Notes under the pieces: model-generated
What the model saw: only the letters and a program-made list of their open reading frames with translations
What the model was told of the DNA's origin: nothing
Databases searched by the model: none
Assembly (NCBI GenBank): GCA_903813345.2
Contig: CAIIXF020000012.1
Coordinates: 8,950,432-9,014,431, forward strand
Origin: Owenia fusiformis
Lineage: Eukaryota; Annelida; Polychaeta; Sabellida; Oweniidae
Reading direction: 5' to 3'
DNA length: 64,000 nt
Position numbers and translations under genes: made by a program
Shown: in pieces, positions 53,171-64,000 of the stretch
Position numbering within the stretch: position 1 is the stretch's first letter
How the letters are laid out: each line of letters begins with the position of its first letter

Positions 53171-56100
53171 TCATAAAGTCTCTTCACGCTTTACATATAC
53201 TTTGTATTGTAATTGTAATTGCAAAGAAACTTTAAAGGGCCTTGAAAAGACGATCTTTGAGATGTGTACCTGGTCTAGTTTAGAGTATGCAGGGTGGGGA
53301 GAGTCCCCTTTATATGGACTATTGTCAGCTCTGTTGTAGCAGCAAAGATAGCCCCAGCGTCTGTCTGCACTGTTATTCTGGTCACTCCTATGTAGGATGT
53401 TACAGTGGAAGAACATGGCATCTCCAGGGTCCAACTCTGGTTGGATGACAGGACAAACTTTGGAGATCTCTTCCACACGGGCAATGTCTGCGCCAACTTG
53501 TTTTCCGACTCTAATGTGATCTATACGCCCTATCTTGTGAGAACCTGGGATGATCTATCAAGGATAAAGTTAAGGTTGTTTCAGACACAACACATTGATT
53601 GAGACAAAAATGGAAAGTTTCAATTTCTATATTTTGAAAACATTGGATAAGACAACAATATATATAAATCCAGCTCAGCTAGCTCACGGATAATTTAATC
53701 ATTAAATGAAACCATTTCATGAAGCTGGCAGTACCTTCAGACATCCGTTATTTTTGTCAGCTCTATCGATAGCAATCCAAGTTGTCCCCATATTAGGAAA
53801 TATGCACCCATAGTTATACCAGTAACTAGAAAATGGGATTGGTATTCATGAATCAATTGATACTGATATTACAAAGGTAATAACAAAGAAAAGAACTCCA
53901 CAACAATCGACCCGGAGAAAAAATCCATAGCAAAGCATTATGTAAAATCCAAGGATTATACAATCTACGGATGAAATGAAAGAAAACGTTGAGACAAAGG
54001 GGGCTATTGTACGAGGCCCGATCAGAAAGTAAGTAACCAATTGCTCTTATTTCTTCATACTTTATTCAATCACATTGAAATTTTCACAGATGATGTAGAA
54101 AATATTTACCTATTTAACAAGACCAAGGACAATGGGCTAGCATCAACTCCATTGTTATTGCTGTTGCTATGTTGACAATTGTTTTGGGTAGGTGGGAAAC
54201 CCTGTTTTAAGTCGCGTTTAAAGATAATTTATAGAGTTTTTCTACATGTTGTGATACCTCTAAATATATCAAATTTACACGTAAGACTACATTTTAACTC
54301 ATAGTTCTTCAAATTAATCACCACCAAAGTCAATGCAGTCGAGGCAATGTTTCACTCTGTCCTTAAACATGTCATTACCCTATGACTGCAAACTGCCATT
54401 GAAAGCTTTAAAGTGTGCGCCAAAGTTTAAAACTGCGCAGGCGCACCGCTCTCGCTAAACTATATAAAGAGATTACCGGGTACACGATTCAGAGGTAAGC
54501 CAGGAAGGCGAACGATCTTCGTCTCGTGATGATTTCCCATATAATCGTAACCAGGGAAGTTTCACCATTGAAATTGAAAATTACTATTAGATATACTTTA
54601 TAGATGTTATTTATGAAGCTATTTAGTGTTTGCATCAATCAAATGGCTCATTTTGAACATATAAAAAGTATTTGTGTTTTGTTTCCCAGGGAATTGTATT
54701 GTATGTAGTACACACATAAATAGTGTACATTATACAGTACTTGAATAGCCTGGTTTACATAATATTGAAGGGCATGTAAAAGCTGATTACATGCACACGA
54801 GTACATCATGATAAACCATGCCATCTCAAATCTTCTCAGCCCATGACACGAGTACATGAATGAAGGCCTAATATTGATATACGTAGCTTGCATACCTAAA
54901 TAAAAAATAAACTCTTCTAATCCCCTAATGTAAACACGGCGGTATACGTAGCCCGATTTATTGGGGACTTTAATGATAGCTTTATTGCTGTCCAAACGGA
55001 CTCTCAGTAACAACATCTTTGCAAGACCTTAGAATTTAGTCACATGGGGAATAGTCTGGGAATTAGTGAGCATATGGTAGTTGTATGACCATGGAAAAGG
55101 TTTAATCTATTGTATCTTCGGTAATGCTGGCCCTGTGAAGGTGGACCATTATCGTCATGCCAGTAAAATCCCCCTTCAACAACATTTGACTGGATTGAAA
55201 CTTTGAATGAACCATGACCATCATTATGACAGGTGTACCCTTGATTTCTCTGTGTCAATGACTTATAAATGAGACAATGGAGCGTAGAAAACATTGCGAT
55301 AATACATAGAACAAATTATTCAGTCTTACACAAAAAATGCTAGGTCATATGGAGGAATACAGCATGTAAAAAACTCTACCAAATATCTTTCAAAGCCGCT
55401 TACAAAAGGGTGTCCCGCTTACCCAAAACAATCATTACCATAGAAACAGCCATAACAATGGCATTTACGCTATCCCAATGTATTAATATTTTCTTCATCA
55501 TCTGTGAAAATTTCAATGTGATTGAATGGAATATGAAAACATGAGACCAGTTAGTTACTTACTTTCTGATCGGGCCTCGTACTTAATGATTTAATGAGCG
55601 ATTGCTATAAAAAGCGTGAACAGTCACAATGTTCTCACGACCCATAATCCGTCTGCTACAAAGAACCAAATAACTTACCCATAATCCTGATGCCAGACAA
55701 AAGCACCTCCCGTGAAGGCATCCTTCATGATGAGCTTCGCATGGTATTGATAAACCTCCCCTCTGAGCAACTATGATATCAAAATAAAATGTTCACATCA
55801 CATGCCTCGTTTTTTCGATGGAACTGATAAATAATTTGATTTTCCTGGAAACCTTGCATGGGCACAGATTTAGGAAAAACATAAAATATTTTAATATTGA
55901 GAAATGTCAAAAAAATCATTGTAAAAATATTACTGTCTAAATTCATTCTGCGTATTAAATCTGGTCATTTGTCGTGTATACATGTATATTTTTATCATTT
56001 TATATAGTATACATTTCTGACCTACTGTAACAACAGAAAAAGAAAACCATTAACATTCAATCAGAACAGAAAACCAAAAAGACGACATAGGAAGAACTCC

Positions 56101-56437
56101 AAAGTTTAGATATACACACAAAGATGTGTTCTACCTTTTCCCACGTGCCTGCCATGCGTTTACTGCGGGCGACGACACCCAGAATGTCATCACTTGGGTT
56201 ATTCCACACTGTCGCTCTAGCCTGTTTACCCTCCCCGTCATCCTTGTCGACCTTGTGATCCATTATACCCTTGTCGGTCTCTAGAAACTGGCGGAGTTTC
56301 TGAGTATCATCGTTAGTGAGTAGACCACGTAAAATGATGTAACCAAACTCATCAAAGTGCGTCTTCATCTCGTCTGTCACTTCCCAGTCATCGCCAGTAT
56401 ATTTGAAACCTGATACCGGAAAGATACAATTTAGCAT
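53171..56437 (-). CDS. PhyH-family Fe(II)/2-oxoglutarate dioxygenase
   Basis: Minus-strand gene with exons 56135-56409 (possibly starting at an ATG at 56437), 55679-55770, 53735-53825 and 53270-53554. Phases join cleanly when acceptors ATAG at 55771 and 53555 are used. The protein follows the phytanoyl-CoA dioxygenase family: DEFGYIILRGLL, GEVYQYHAKL, WHQDYGYWYN with the iron-binding HxD, IAIDRADKNNGCLK, IIPGSHKIGRIDH, and DPGDAMFFHCNILHRSDQN with the distal His followed by RRW, which may supply the 2-oxoglutarate Arg. Family members hydroxylate lipid or amino-acid substrates. About 248 residues are assembled. The C-terminus either splices onward at GTACAC (53269) or reads to a stop at 53171. 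Closest by memory to mollusc proteins labelled proline 4-hydroxylase-like; substrate unknown. Confidence 0.9.
53270..53554 (-). CDS. PhyH gene exon 4
   Basis: 285 nt, phase 0 at both ends. Begins IIPGSHKIGRIDHIRVG and carries GDAMFFHCNILHRSDQN with the distal iron-binding His. An alternative acceptor 11 bp inside would break the frame. Confidence 0.88.
53735..53825 (-). CDS. PhyH gene exon 3
   Basis: 91 nt, acceptor TTCTAG, donor GTACTG. Encodes YWYNYGCIFPNMGTTWIAID then RADKNNGCLK. Confidence 0.88.
54012..55579. mobile_element. Decayed mariner element in PhyH intron 2
   Basis: Ends CGAGGCCCGATCAGAAAGTA and the exact inverse, flanked by TA, as in mariner elements. The inverted repeat continues imperfectly for about 190 bp. 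Near 54335 the minus strand reads FKDRVKHCLDCIDFGGD, like a mariner transposase C-terminus, with a stop. The rest of the transposase is gone. Confidence 0.8.
55679..55770 (-). CDS. PhyH gene exon 2
   Basis: 92 nt, phase 0 to 2, acceptor ATCATAG, donor GTAAGT. Encodes LLRGEVYQYHAKLIMKDAFT and GGAFVWHQDYG with the HxD iron ligands. Confidence 0.9.
56135..56409 (-). CDS. PhyH gene exon 1 or 2 (N-terminal domain)
   Basis: 275 nt from the acceptor-like TATCAG, or from an in-frame ATG at 56437. Encodes FKYTGDDWEVTDEMKTHFDE, GYIILRGLL and WNNPSDDILGVVARSKRM; donor GTAGAA. Whether an upstream exon exists is undecided. Confidence 0.85.
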
Positions 56438-56439
56438 TG

Positions 56440-57080
56440 ATAATGACCATCGTAAGAATTATCTAGTTATATAAACTCTGTATTTGAATACTTGAGTTAT
56501 GTATTTGTGATTAAATTGGCCCTTTCGTTGTCTTTGGCGTTATTATTGTTAAGATATAATTAGGTATTATAGAAATTGAGACCTTTTATTTGTAATCTTC
56601 ACGTCAGTCTAAAAAGGCAGAATATAACCGTATTTAAACCTTCCCTACATGATCGGTATTTGATTAAGTAGAAGTGATGTTTCATTTGAAAGTCATGTCA
56701 TCAAATTATCTAATTAATATAAAGGCAGACCTTGTATATTTTGCTCCATTTCAATCGGTGGTGTGTGTGATAAATTATTTTTGAGTTGTTATCAACGAAT
56801 GTTTTAGTTTAGAACATGACGTGCATGTGGACGTCAAGGTCAGCATGCCATAGTACACAAAATGATGATAAGATAAACTAGAGGTAACGCGACCGACACA
56901 GAAACATATCCAAATCGAGGCTGAAGAAGATGTTTCAAATGTATGGTGTGATAGAGTATGCTATATTCTGCCTTTTCATTGCAATAAAACTATTACAATT
57001 ATATCTAATTATATACACAAGAAGTATATTTTATGGATATTCTGCTTTTTTATCGTGGTATGAATTTTGGATCACAGGCT
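56440..57080. other. Upstream of the PhyH gene
   Basis: AT-rich. A GTTTATATAACTAG word (minus strand) near 56470 could be a TATA element if transcription starts near 56440. Nothing else seen. Confidence 0.35.
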
Positions 57081-58856
57081 GGTATCGAAAAATTTGTCCG
57101 CTGTGACAGAGCGTGTTATTTTACATAGAAACACTAGGAAATCCACACAATTTATTTTTTACTCATATGTTTCAGTATATCAAAGAAGATTACCTACTCC
57201 ATGCAATGAATATATCATTTGCGAGTAATTAACTTTTAAACTTCTGTTTGAAGTTCAACAACGCTCAGAGTAAAAGCTATTGCAAATGGGGCCGGGGTAT
57301 CATACTCCAAAATGTACCATTTCTTTTATTTCTTTTTAATGGTACAACATAGTGACACGATATTATTTACATATATTTTCAGCATAACTCTGAAGGTATT
57401 AATGAGATCTTGATGTATTGGGTATTTTTAATTTTTTTTTATAAAAATAGTGTTTAAATTTTTGTCCGCTGTGACGGGGCAGTTTCAAATCTGAAATACG
57501 TTTAAGAGTTATCGATTTATAATATATTTTACAACTACACTTTAGTGGAGTGAACGTGTCAAATCTCTTTCGTATTTAGTATTCTGAAAAATGATACGAC
57601 ATAAAAGTAAACAATTGAAATTCTGAGATGTATATAGGACCTCTCTTTAAGCTTTTTTTCTTAGTTTGTTCCGTAATCCAACTTCTGCATGGTAACTCAT
57701 TAAAATGATAGTCTACTTCCTTTCAGTATAGGATATTTTGTAGTGCCTACTGTGGATCCATCACCTGACATGGTCATTTTTACGGTAACTTGATTAGTTG
57801 AAGTAAAATTATTTAATGAGGATGAAGCTAAATACATAAATTGGTATGAACTGTGGATTGTTCTACCCTCTATAGTCGTTCCAAAAGGTAAGTGGGGTGT
57901 ATCTTGAAATAAGAAAATGCTAAAATTAGATTTTAAGATTGTTCTTTATTTGAATAAGAGTTAGGGTTATCTGATGCGACTCCAGTAAAACATGTGTACA
58001 GTGAACATTATGGAGCCCCCAAAATGTGATGTTCACTCAATAGAGGAAATTTCATACAAAAGTCAAATCAATGTTCATCGATACATGTTTTACCGTGCAT
58101 CACGTTTACCAAGACTTTATTGGGATCATCTTACATACCGTAATAGTATGTGGTAAAAGGTTATACATCTGTCAGAATGCAGGATGTCTGTGTGCTATTT
58201 CGAATAAATTCATATTAGCCCTATTAACGACATAAGACGTCTTGGCGAAAACGTATTAGAAATATTATGATGGGTTTACACCATGTTGATTTCAGTACAA
58301 ACCTGCGAAATTGAGTTGTCGTTTTTATATCTCAGATTTACATTACCCCAGATCCCCCAGACTACTTGTCATAATTTAGGAAAGTGATTTAAGACGTTCT
58401 CTCCTCTAAGGGTAATTTGAATCTTAAATTCTTAACGTACTTCACAGTAAAAACTGCTCCGTCACAGCGGACAAAAAAAAATTAAACATTATTTTTTATA
58501 AAAAAATATTAAAAATACCCAACACATCAAGATCTCACTAATACCTTCGGAGTTATGCTGAAAACAAAAATTAAATAATATCGTATCACTATATTGTACC
58601 ATTAATAAGAAATAAAGGAAATGGTACATTTTGGAATATGATACTCCGACGCCGTTTTCAATAGCTTTTACTCTTAGCGTTGTTGGACTTCAAACAGAAG
58701 TTACAGTTTCCCACAAATGATATATCCATAGTATGGAGTTACTTAGTAATTTTGTTTGGTATAGCGAAGGATATGAGTAAAAAAATTGTGTGGGTTTCTT
58801 AGTGTTTCTTTGCAAAATAGCACGCTCCGTCAGAGCGGACAAAAATTTTCGATACC
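57081..58856. mobile_element. Transposon with about 400-bp terminal inverted repeats
   Basis: GGTATCGAAAAATTTGTCCG at the left and the inverse at the right. Left arm 57081-57480 pairs with 58445-58856 at high identity. The motif TTTGTCCGCTGTGAC, or a one-base variant, occurs at both ends of each arm, four in all. The interior of about 960 bp has no transposase. Confidence 0.88.
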
Positions 58857-59420
58857 AACGTGTGGGGATAAGCCCTGGAAATATGGGTTTATGTGCAAAA
58901 ATGATTAAAAACAATGAACTGAACTGAAACAACTGAAACAAATTAAGGATAAAATGATTGGTGAATAGTAGAAAAAATATCGATATGGCACAAATGATGG
59001 ACTTTTGCGGATCGAAAGCTTTGAAATGTAGTGCTTTTACCAATAGGCTGTCATTTCAAACAGGAAGTGATGTCATCGACTCTTAACATGTTAACGTGTT
59101 TTGCTAAGGGACATCATCTTTTCCATTCAATCGAAGTTGGACCATGCAGCCGAAGGTAGCAATGCAACCGAATTTTGCCGATTCAATCTGACGGAGAATG
59201 CCGAGCCTCACTTTTTGACCAATCGGAGACGTCATCATCACACTCGTTGTACCCTCGGCCAACTTCGTTTACAACTAAAATCTTTGGCAAATGTGACTTG
59301 TGCAAAGAGGCCAAGCACGCCGCATTAAAGCGCCATCAAAGCGCCGTCGGTGTGAACGTAGCTTTATTGCTACAATATCAGGAGAGAAATGGCCTGGTAA
59401 TGCCAAAACTGAATACAATT
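58857..59420. other. No gene; CpG-richer stretch from 59130
   Basis: From about 59130 the sequence becomes GC-richer than its surroundings. Overlapping frames on both strands show no known domain. Confidence 0.4.
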
Positions 59421-59424
59421 ATGA

Positions 59425-59635
59425 ACAGGATACTCAATCGGCCGGGCGCCAGCCGATGAATCGGTGCAAATGTGACCCAGGCATAAGTAATGTCTTGGTC
59501 ACATTTGCTCCGATTTTCACTACGGCGCCCTGCCGATTGAGTATTTTGTTCAAAATTGATTACGATATTGAACAAAACAACCAATCGGCCGGGCGCCGGC
59601 CGATGGATCGCAGCAAATGTGACCCATGCATAACA
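59425..59635. repeat. GC-rich nested hairpins
   Basis: TACTCAATCGGCCGGGCGCC and the inverse GGCGCCCTGCCGATTGAGTA enclose GCAAATGTGACC...GGTCACATTTGC; a further copy (CAATCGGCCGGGCGCCGGCC) follows at 59580, with TTGTTCAA/TTGAACAA between. Confidence 0.8.
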
Positions 59636-59699
59636 CCACTTTCAAGAAATTGTGACATTTCTGTTCCAAATCAATCTTGTTCAATTAGTGTTTCAACTT

Positions 59700-59960
59700 T
59701 TATCTCTATTCAAAGATGGCAGCACCTTACATATAGTCAAGCAATCAATCACTTTCAGCTCAAATTCGATTCACTACGTTGCCATGGCCGTTCAGCTTAC
59801 CACGCTACCATTTGTTTGCTTGTTTGGTCCAGTTTGTTTGTTTGTTTGTTTGTACGGGTTTCTTTGTTGTAGTATTGGTTAATTGATTGATTGGGCAGCC
59901 CATACGTGGCAGTTTCGGGATTAAGACTGGATCTGCTACATTGGTGGCAGCGGTGGGATT
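59700..59960 (+). mobile_element. Orphan LTR end with primer binding site
   Basis: TGGTGGCAGCGGTGGGAT at 59942-59959 matches the 3' end of metazoan tRNA-Leu of the AAG/CAG type (recalled) and follows a CTACA ending at 59940, as after a 5' LTR. No matching 3' LTR, gag or pol is seen to 64000. The LTR start is not defined. Confidence 0.5.
59812..59856. repeat. TTTG microsatellite
   Basis: Interrupted TTTG/TTGC tetramers, about nine units. Confidence 0.85.
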
Positions 59961-61475
59961 TTTGAGTTGTTTGTTTGACTGATTGATTGTTGTTCTAGTA
60001 TTTGTGAAATTCTGCAGTTTCTTGTTGTGTGCGGTTGAGATTTGATGAACTACTCTAGTCCAGTCTTGATAGTACTTGACTGTGATAGAATGGTTATTTA
60101 AACTACTGAGAGTGAGCTTTACTGATTGTGCTAGAGGAGCAGGCGACTGGTCATTGAGCGCCACATCTGAAGTTTGTTCGCTTTCTAGATATGGCACATC
60201 TTTCTGATATTATGCAGAAACATCAGAATTTGACTTCACACATTGCTATGTCAACTGATACTACATTTTGTTTTCCAGGTAAACATGGAGGCTCTAGAGT
60301 GGTTGAACCGGCTCGCATTACTACACAAGCCCTGAGTTCCCGCGTTGCAGAACAGCCAGCTTGTCACGTTGTGACATCTACTTGCCAGGTCCTGGCTGGG
60401 CCTCCGGATGGTTGTTATCTCGATGCGCCTGTCATACATTGGATGTCAACATGATTATCCTGAAAATGGATCGTTTCCATTGAATTATTGTGGTCATTAC
60501 TATCCTGATAGCAGAATTGATATTATTCCCGACATTCATTAAAACATAGAACTATGGATTGAGCTAATAATGAACCTTATGTTGATTATCCTGATAACAT
60601 GGACTGTGTTCCATTGGATGACGATGTGATATATTCCGAAAAATGGAATGTGTGTTTCCATTGAATTATCACTGTGGTCATTATTATGTGGTAGCTGATT
60701 CATATATGTATGTTCCCGACAAAAGGAGCCATATAGCTTGTTAAAGATAGGGTATATGAGCTCTGATTTGGCTTCCATCATAATGATATCTACTCAAAGT
60801 GCTTCAACATTGTGACAGTATTGTGTTTGACTGATTTTTCAGCTGTTCCCGGAAGGAGTGCACGCCTCCAAGGATTTGAACTGAAGAGAAGAACTGCACC
60901 ACTACAGTATCAGCACCTATATGTGAATGTTGTAAATATTGTGTTGGAGACAGAGACTGATATATTTTGTGCTGAGAGACATTGTAAATGTTTGATTTGA
61001 GATTATTTTTGCATTATAACTCTGTACACTGGTTTGTTATTGGTCTGGGTGGTCTATTTAATTTTGAGGAATATGCCGTCCAGGCAAGCAGATGACCATT
61101 TTCGATGGTAAATAATAGTGATTGCCATAGAACAGTGTGTAACATGTATGTAATTTGTGTAATGCTTTGTAATCATTTTCTGTACATTTTGTGTATGCTA
61201 CGTAGCCAGATTTTTGTCATTGATCTTTAATTTTGTAGCGATTTTTATGCTCTTTAAGATAGTATGTTGCAGTATAGCATTCTTCCCATTTTGTACATTT
61301 TGAAATTAAAGAGGGACATCGGGTATAAACAGGAGGCAGACAAATGGAACAGCCAAAATAACTGTATTTTTGATATTTTCACAAAGATGGTCAATTTTCT
61401 CATATTTCATATTGATTAAGAAGATGTACTGGTTCCAATTTTGCTATGTGTATCTTTCAATGTTTTTAGGTTCAT
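59961..61475. other. Unrecognised; possible leader of the orphan LTR element
   Basis: A plus-strand frame 60191-60451 opens 230 bp after the primer binding site, where gag would start, but shows no gag feature. CCATTGAATTAT..TGTGGTCATTA is repeated at 60478 and 60659. Confidence 0.3.
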
Positions 61476-61529
61476 ATTTTGCAGTTAGATTTCAGCTTCA
61501 TCTTGACTTTTCAATCTCATTTTCATGCC

Positions 61530-61769
61530 CACAACAACTTTACTCTAGCTGATACACCAAAATGTAAGTGTGTATTCAAAAGTGAAACATGCAAGCATGT
61601 CATCTTTAACTGCAGACTCCGCAGGACCCTCCTAACTGACTTCGAAACTAAACTAAATAACCTTGAAATCCAATATAAAGAACGGGTGTCATTAAGGGCC
61701 CTTTTTAGCCCCCAAAGATATCTGATAATAATACATATCATATTGAAGAAAATCATTTGTGCTTTATAA
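61530..61769 (+). mobile_element. LINE C-terminal remnant
   Basis: CKCVFKSETCKHVIFNC resembles the Cys-His C-terminal module after LINE reverse transcriptases (CxC...H..C), followed by RRTLLTDFETKLNN. No RT core is nearby. Weak. Confidence 0.4.
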
Positions 61770-62240
61770 AAATACAATTTCAGCGAATTTTGACCTTTGA
61801 TGTTCACACAACAGTCATTTAAAGATCATATACCATTTTTGGTGTTTTTACAAAAAATTCTTTATTTATTGTTGTCTAAGTAAATAGTATATAAATATTA
61901 ACCAATTTAAATATATTAAAATGTCATATATGAAATACTGAAGAAAAGATCCGATTAAAATTATTTTCATGGAAAAGCACATAGGGCAATATTGACAAAA
62001 TGCAAATGCTATTTTGGTAGGTTCTGGGCTAGCAATGGGTACATTTCAACTGTGACTGTAATGGATTACTATTGACTTTTATCAACATCACAGGGCAACA
62101 TTTAAGCAACTTAAATACAAGGAAAATCAAAGATTTCCTCTCATTTCTAAAACGAGGAACAAAATCATGAATTCAAGGAAAATAAATGATGGCCTATGCC
62201 AAAATATATAACATATGAGAAAGTTGTAGCACAGTAAAGG
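61770..62240. other. No feature recognised
   Basis: AT-rich intergenic DNA. Confidence 0.35.
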
Positions 62241-62656
62241 ATATGTATAGGATATCATATGATTTTTAATGATTTTATCTTTATCTCCGAGTTGATATCA
62301 ATATCTTGCCAAGTAAGCATAGCGAATTAGCGCAGATATTGATATCAATGAGTTGGATTAACACAATATCACGAAAATTCATAGGATGTTCTATTTTTCC
62401 CATAGTTCACCTCTAAAACTAAACAAAGCATATCAAAACAACATCCATTCATTCATTCATCCCCGTGATGTCATGAAATCACTATGTAACAAAACACATC
62501 ATATTGGTGGTAGTTTTCAAATCCCTGCCAAAAGGTAATATCTGTGAAATATTTTCCGTATTCCGCAGATATCACTTTTTCCACACATTTGCAAAATATC
62601 ATAAATATGTTTTCATGTTACCTAACAGAGCGGAACAGAGTTCCACTATGGGATAA
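62241..62656. mobile_element. Dispersed palindrome-rich MITE, copy 2
   Basis: Counterpart of 9795-10246, ending in CACTATGGGATAA. Confidence 0.65.
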
Positions 62657-64000
62657 CGAATAAAAAATAGGTTCATAATTGAATTACCACTCCAAGAATA
62701 TTAAATATGAGGGTTTAAAGAAAGAATATTGAATATGAGATTCAAAAAGACATGTGGCCTCATGTCTCACATTACCCAAACCCCAGATCCTCGATGTCAT
62801 ATATACTTGTATACTGTATATCAATGTTATTTACTGGGAGGATTAAATATGGAGTGTATATAGCAATGGTCAATACGATATTTCCAGATTGATATTTTTT
62901 CCCTAGAAGCGGAACCCAAACTCAGTCATGACATAGAAGCTAACTTTTGCAATTAATAGAAACTTGTTTTTTATTATATTTTTGTGTTCTATATTTGAGA
63001 TGAAATAATATGAGATTCATTTCTACAAGAGGATGGAACGAATGTGAACTTGCATATTGAACTATAAGCCTTTTCTGAATAAACAGAACAACATTTTATC
63101 CAAGCCAATTAAGAAAACCAAGGCCAATGAGTGTAATTTATGCCCAGTTAAACTAACACAATAACAACTTTTTGTCTGGACTCACTTATTATGTAAGAAT
63201 GAATTGTATTACTGTTTACTGCATTAAATGTCAAGTATACTATCTGTATTTAATTTCAAATGCCTATCTCACTTATCGAAGGTATACAAGAAATGTTTTT
63301 TTGAAACAAATTCAGCACAACCAAAACCATGTCCACATAATATGACAAATCCAAGATGGCTGCCACAATTTTAGATCCATGCACATGTGAAGAAGTTAGA
63401 AATACACATGGTCCACAAGTTCCATCCCCAATAAAATGTGAAGTTTAAGGTTTTCACACATATCAACTCTATTCCTATATACTTTATATTTGTGGTAAGG
63501 CTTGTGATCTAGGTAAACTTAGCATGTTCATGTACCTCCTATCCTCTGAAGCTAAAAACAGAAATAGTGACTTCAATTGAGAAAAATGAATCTTATGGGC
63601 TCCATATACATTTTGAGTGGCTGTCCGGCTTAAGTTAGATACTACTGATAATCTGAGATTGAAAATTATGTCAAGTTTAGTCCTCGGCCTCTCATAACGG
63701 ATAACTTCGAGGTAATTGTGTTGTTACTGCGAAAACCTCTATTTCTTCATCACAAATCTACCATCTTTTGCATCATTAAATATATATATTCAACTTGTTA
63801 TTCAGAATATTTTAAGAACTTTTCATGAATTTTTTTATTTTGACACTTTTGAAAAAATGACTAAGTCAGAGAATGGCCTCTTAATGGCATGTCCCCTTTT
63901 AAGACCCAACAAGAGAAATTGAATTTCTTCCTTTTTGGCACCCTAAAATTGAACAGCGCTACAAACATAACTGTTTTTGAAACTAGTGCCTCTTTTCTCC
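62657..64000. other. No feature recognised
   Basis: AT-rich intergenic DNA; short open frames only. Confidence 0.35.

Noticed and set aside
55040-55294. 84-residue minus-strand frame between PhyH exons
   Set aside because: Lies inside the mariner relic, has no family motif, and the flanking exons join in phase without it.
59300-59872. 190-residue open frame in the GC-rich region
   Set aside because: It runs through inverted repeats and a TTTG microsatellite and has overlapping frames on both strands; chance openness in GC-rich DNA is likelier.

Overview
This is AT-rich animal genomic DNA: spliced genes with GT-AG introns, and most of the length made of transposon debris, foldback elements and tandem repeats. 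The gene content (two SLC17/sialin-type transporters, a PhyH-family dioxygenase, an H2A.X histone) and the mix of DIRS-like, LINE, mariner and foldback elements suggest a marine invertebrate, probably a mollusc or other lophotrochozoan. The species cannot be fixed from the sequence. All recognisable genes are on the minus strand. Layout: gene A, an SLC17-type transporter, has nine exons between about 19.86 kb and 0.87 kb; its last exon lies off the left edge. Gene B, its tandem paralogue, has nine exons from 34.77 to 26.12 kb; its first coding exon was not found. Shared exons have identical lengths and phases in A and B, so this is a tandem gene duplication. Introns of both are filled with independently inserted mobile elements. 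An intronless H2A.X gene sits at 49.2-49.6 kb, and a four-exon PhyH-type Fe(II)/2-oxoglutarate dioxygenase at 53.2-56.4 kb with a relic mariner element in one intron. Mobile DNA: a DIRS-like RT fragment (0-0.7 kb), a LINE split by a mariner copy (21.7-24.4 kb), a CR1/L2-like LINE (51.1-52.5 kb), an orphan LTR end with primer binding site (59.9 kb), many TA-, TTA- or TTAA-flanked inverted-repeat elements, and satellite-like blocks at 7.8, 36.4, 37.8 and 40.5 kb. The most striking object is at 28,026-28,931 in intron 7 of gene B: three 222-bp LTRs alternate with two roughly 120-bp interiors that hold only a primer binding site matching tRNA-Leu, a short perfect hairpin and a polypurine tract. 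That is the architecture of a terminal-repeat retrotransposon in miniature (TRIM). Each LTR also carries a tRNA-like segment with intact Pol III A and B boxes, an animal parallel to plant Cassandra elements, whose LTRs carry 5S rRNA sequence. The genes do not form a pathway: A and B are probable organic-anion transporters of lysosomes or vesicles, H2A.X is a chromatin and DNA-damage histone, and the dioxygenase is a metabolic hydroxylase.
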